From assembly GCA_900553785.1 (NCBI GenBank), contig USES01000010.1:1-34173 (forward strand): a DNA stretch of 34,173 bases, read 5' to 3'. A program made the translations under genes and the position numbers. Under the pieces are notes generated by a model, which made no database searches, was not told the origin of the DNA, and worked only from the letters and a program-made list of their open reading frames with translations. This DNA comes from an uncultured Clostridium sp. (GTDB taxonomy: Bacteria > Bacillota > Clostridia > TANB77 > CAG-465). Positions 31,663 through 34,173 of the stretch are shown here, in pieces (positions within the stretch are counted from its first letter, which is position 1; every line of letters starts with the position of its first letter).

Positions 31663-32973
31663 ATGCTTGAATCTGTGAAAAATATATTCGTTGTTAAGGA
31701 TATTAGAAAAAAGATTTTGTATACAATTTTAATAATAATATTATTTAGAATTGGTACATTTGTAACAGTTCCAGGAATGAACAAAGTAGCTTTCTTGTCA
31801 GCCGTTAATACAACATCTAACGGAATAATGGGAACTATAAATATAATTTCTGGTGGTGCGTTCAATCGTTTTTCAATATTTGCAATGACAATATCACCTT
31901 ACATCACAGCGTCAATTGTGCTAAACCTTTTACAAACTGTTATCCCAAGTTTAGAAAAACTAAAAGATGAGGGAGAAGTTGGTAGACAAAAATTAGCAAA
32001 GTACACTAAACTTTTAACTATTGTTTTTGCAATAGTAGAAGCAGTAGGATTATATTTTAACTATAAAGCTTATCTTCTTGCTCCAATGACTTATGGAGCA
32101 GGAAAAGCTGTTGGAATGATATTGTTTGTATTATGTCTTACAGCTGGTACAGCGCTTCTTATGTGGTTATCAGATAAGATAACTGAGAATGGAATTGGAA
32201 ATGGTGTATCTGTAATAATCTTTGTAGGTATTGTTTCAGGTGCTCCAGGAGCATTAGTATCACTTAGTGAATTTGCTGCAGGTGGCGTTTGGAATATAGT
32301 TGCAGTTATAGCGTTAGTAGTTGCATTTATTGTTCTTTTAGCAGGAGTTGTTTATGTACAACAAGCAGAAAGAAGAATACCAGTAAACTACGCTAAAAAA
32401 GTTGTTGGAAGAAAGATGTATGGCGGTCAAAATACGCATATACCTCTAAAAGTTGCAATGGCAGGTGTTATGCCAGTTATATTTGCAATGTCATTTTTAA
32501 TGATACCAGCAACAATAATTCAACTTGTATCTAAAGGTGCTGCAACAGGATTCTGGGGAGTAGTATTAAAGATTTGTTCTGCTTCATCTGAATCAGTATG
32601 GTATTTAGTAGCATACGCAGTAATTTATATGATACTTATAGTAGCATTTACATTTGTGTATACAATGTTTACTGTAAATCCAGTAGAGATGTCTAATCAA
32701 TTAAAACAAAATGGTGGATTTATTCCAGGAATTAGAGCTGGAAAAAATACTGCAGATTACATATCTAAAGTATTAAAAAATATTTGCTGGGCAGGAGGTT
32801 TCTTCCTTGCAGTAGTAGCAGTACTACCTATTGCACTTCAGGGTGCAATGCCAGGAATAGCAATAACATTTGGTGGTACATCAATACTTATCGTAGTAAG
32901 TGTTGCATTAGAGTTGTTACAAACAATTCAATCACAAATGGTTAGCCGTCATTATGATGGATTTTTAGATTAA
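31663..32973 (+). CDS. secY: Preprotein translocase subunit SecY
   Basis: SecY forms the protein-conducting channel with SecE and SecG. The 436-residue protein has about ten membrane helices, the TM1/TM2 plug region with GGAFNRFSIFAMTISPYITASI, the cytoplasmic loop QQAERRIPVNYAKK, and the C-terminal SHYDG-like end (VSRHYDGFLD). Its ribosome binding site GAGGTGAAG lies inside rplO. It is the last recognised gene of the operon. The next bases hold an inverted repeat and a gene on the other strand, so adk, map and infA do not follow. Confidence 0.97.
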   Translation: MLESVKNIFVVKDIRKKILYTILIIILFRIGTFVTVPGMNKVAFLSAVNTTSNGIMGTINIISGGAFNRFSIFAMTISPYITASIVLNLLQTVIPSLEKLKDEGEVGRQKLAKYTKLLTIVFAIVEAVGLYFNYKAYLLAPMTYGAGKAVGMILFVLCLTAGTALLMWLSDKITENGIGNGVSVIIFVGIVSGAPGALVSLSEFAAGGVWNIVAVIALVVAFIVLLAGVVYVQQAERRIPVNYAKKVVGRKMYGGQNTHIPLKVAMAGVMPVIFAMSFLMIPATIIQLVSKGAATGFWGVVLKICSASSESVWYLVAYAVIYMILIVAFTFVYTMFTVNPVEMSNQLKQNGGFIPGIRAGKNTADYISKVLKNICWAGGFFLAVVAVLPIALQGAMPGIAITFGGTSILIVVSVALELLQTIQSQMVSRHYDGFLD

Positions 32974-33028
32974 AATATCTAAAATGTGTTTGAGTTTTGA
33001 ACTGCATCCAAAATGTTAGACAAAAATG

Positions 33029-33103
33029 AGGCTCTAAGTCAATAGTTGGGGTGTAAATGGTGTAAAAATCATTTACATCTCTCTTTTTAACGACTTAGAG
33101 CCT
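33029..33103. repeat. Nested inverted repeat after secY, possible terminator or mobile-element remnant
   Basis: An outer perfect 12-bp inverted repeat (33029-33040 with 33092-33103, containing GGCTCTAAGTC) encloses a second stem (33050-33059 with 33070-33079, one G-T pair) and a T5 run. The inner hairpin plus the T run could end the S10-spc transcript. The outer arms give a MITE-like shape. The stretch CCAAAATGTTAGAC just upstream recalls ends of some insertion sequences, but no transposase is present. Confidence 0.6.
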
Positions 33104-33113
33104 TTAAAACTAA

Positions 33114-33485
33114 TTAATCTTTTGAAATAATTATTTTTTTAACATTAGATAATTTAGCTGGTTCACTTGGTAAAATCACATCGGATGAAGTAATAGTTAC
33201 TTTTTGATTTACCTTTAATTTATCTGCAGTAGAATCTTCATTGTTATAAACTATTTTTGTGTCTTTATTTATTTCAAATTCATACTCTACAGTATATTCT
33301 TTTTTCTTTTTATCATATTCTTCCACTAAAACAGTATATACATTATCATTTACTGTTACTTCTTTAATTCTTGCTTCAAAAACTAATTCTTTTTCTTTTG
33401 AAACATTATTTGTATATACGAAGTATCCTAATCCTATAAGAACAACTACTGCTATGATTATTTTTACTAGTAAATCATTCTTCAT
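33114..33485 (-). CDS. Small membrane-anchored secreted protein, unrecognised
   Basis: The 123-residue protein has a basic start, one hydrophobic helix at about 7-24, then a mostly beta, charged extracytoplasmic domain (about 30-123). The domain holds VTVNDNVYTVLVEEYDKKKK and ends in a repeated V-[KT]-x-[IV] pattern. It may be OB-like, but no family is recognised. AGGAGG is 6 bases upstream of the ATG. The start overlaps the predicted ancestral stop of the decayed gene upstream by 11 bases (33475-33485), so the two were probably one operon. It runs toward the secY end and its own terminator is likely the outer repeat. Confidence 0.6.
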   Translation of the reverse strand: MKNDLLVKIIIAVVVLIGLGYFVYTNNVSKEKELVFEARIKEVTVNDNVYTVLVEEYDKKKKEYTVEYEFEINKDTKIVYNNEDSTADKLKVNQKVTITSSDVILPSEPAKLSNVKKIIISKD

Positions 33486-34173
33486 TTATTTCCTCCTTTC
33501 CTAATTTATTTAAACTTATATTATAAGAATCTATTCCAATAATATCTTCCTGTATTGGATAATATTTTAAAATGTTCTTTAATTTGTGAACTAATTAATT
33601 TTGCTTTTCTATTTATTGGAGTACCATCATTGTAACATGATCTCTTTGTTGCTCTAGTCATCATATCAGAAAACAAAATAGCTCTATCTTCTAAATAACT
33701 TTGTCTTGAATAATACGATATTATATTTCATTTCTTTAAAGAAACCGTTTGGATATTTTTTTAATGTTAATTCTACTTCTTTTAAATATTTATATACAAT
33801 CTTAACTGAATACTTGTTTTGAAGTTGTTTCCCATACTCATCATTTTTCTCTGCTTGAGTCTTTTCTTCAGGTAAAACATATTTTCATTATTATTGATGT
33901 TTGTATTATTATTTGCATTTTGATTACGTTTATTAGTATTAATACTACTATTGTTATTACTTGTATTAGTGTTTGTTTTAGGTTTTTAAGTTTTAGAACT
34001 AGTTTTTTTTAATTTTCTGCTTTTTCCCAAACTGCATAAAGAGTTGTGTCTTCTGCAAGTAGTACTTTGTTATAAATAGGAGTTCCGTTTTTATCAAGCC
34101 AACCTTTAAAAACATAACCATCTCGTGTAGGATCTTTTGGAAATATAAGTTCAGTATCTTTACTTATGGTAAT
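33475..34173 (-). pseudogene. Decayed surface protein with a Flg_new/InlB-type repeat
   Basis: Read on the minus strand from the window end, an open piece (34173-34009) carries DGYVFKGWLDKNG and TTLYAVWE, the signature of the Listeria-Bacteroides (Flg_new, InlB B-repeat-like) repeat, and stops at TAA. Next come a second in-frame stop and an Asn/Thr-rich linker (about 34008-33880). A new frame from 33878 holds YPNGFFKEMKYN. Another frame shift leads to SYLEDRAILFSDMMTRATKR. A third leads to YYPIQEDIIGIDSYNISL, ending at TGA (33477-33475). The four pieces in order look like one large secreted protein with at least two stops and three frameshifts. The 5' end is outside the window. Confidence 0.8.

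Noticed and set aside
33259..33504. Plus-strand ORF opposite the 123-residue gene
   Set aside because: It is the complement of a gene that has a good ribosome binding site and a membrane helix, and it has neither a ribosome binding site nor protein-like composition.
1..34173. CRISPR arrays, tRNA/rRNA genes, prophage or intact insertion sequences
   Set aside because: I saw no direct-repeat array, no cloverleaf with CCA-end features, no rRNA signature and no transposase or integrase reading frame.

Overview
The window is a low-G+C, Gram-positive chromosomal segment from the Firmicutes, most likely an endospore-forming member of Clostridia. The evidence is the gene content and order (mutS and mutL with a MutL endonuclease motif, sepF next to divIVA, the sporulation protease yabG, an S10-spc ribosomal protein cluster), strong AGGAGG ribosome binding sites and AT-rich spacers. 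TGA is used as a stop, so the code is standard. Nothing in the window fixes the genus.

Region 1 (1-8884) holds housekeeping genes: the 3' end of a TatD nuclease, prfA, mutS, a DUF2207-type membrane protein, mutL, and a miaA that is broken by a one-base frameshift in an A5 run. Region 2 (8868-11824) is an envelope and division block: a HlyD-like single-pass protein, a pilin-like small protein, a decayed acetyltransferase tail, sepF and divIVA. Region 3 (11864-15418) has a zinc-ribbon protein with a NADAR-like domain, divergently transcribed from a small membrane protein plus valS. Region 4 (15545-18689) holds a MazF/PemK-like small protein, yabG, an SLH-anchored serine beta-lactamase-like protein, and rpsT on the minus strand. 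Region 5 (19111-22205) is a dTMP/folate cassette (tmk-like, thyA, folA) followed by an unrecognised membrane protein. Region 6 (22324-32973) is a long S10-spc operon from rpsJ to secY. It lacks rpmD between rpsE and rplO and does not continue into adk, map or infA. Region 7 (33000-34173) has a nested inverted repeat, a small membrane-anchored protein and a heavily decayed surface-protein gene running off the window end.

The gene themes are translation (release factor, tRNA synthetase, tRNA modification, ribosomal proteins), mismatch repair, division-site assembly, spore maturation and thymidylate supply. Most transcription units are bounded by clear sigma-A-like promoters and intrinsic terminators. 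The most interesting regulatory spot is in front of yabG. There, a perfect terminator hairpin contains both the yabG Shine-Dalgarno sequence (in its 3' arm) and an exact match to the sigma-K -10 consensus (left arm into loop). A sporulation transcript would therefore start inside the hairpin and escape it, while read-through from upstream would be terminated or translationally silenced. I saw no tRNA or rRNA gene, CRISPR array, intact transposase or prophage gene.
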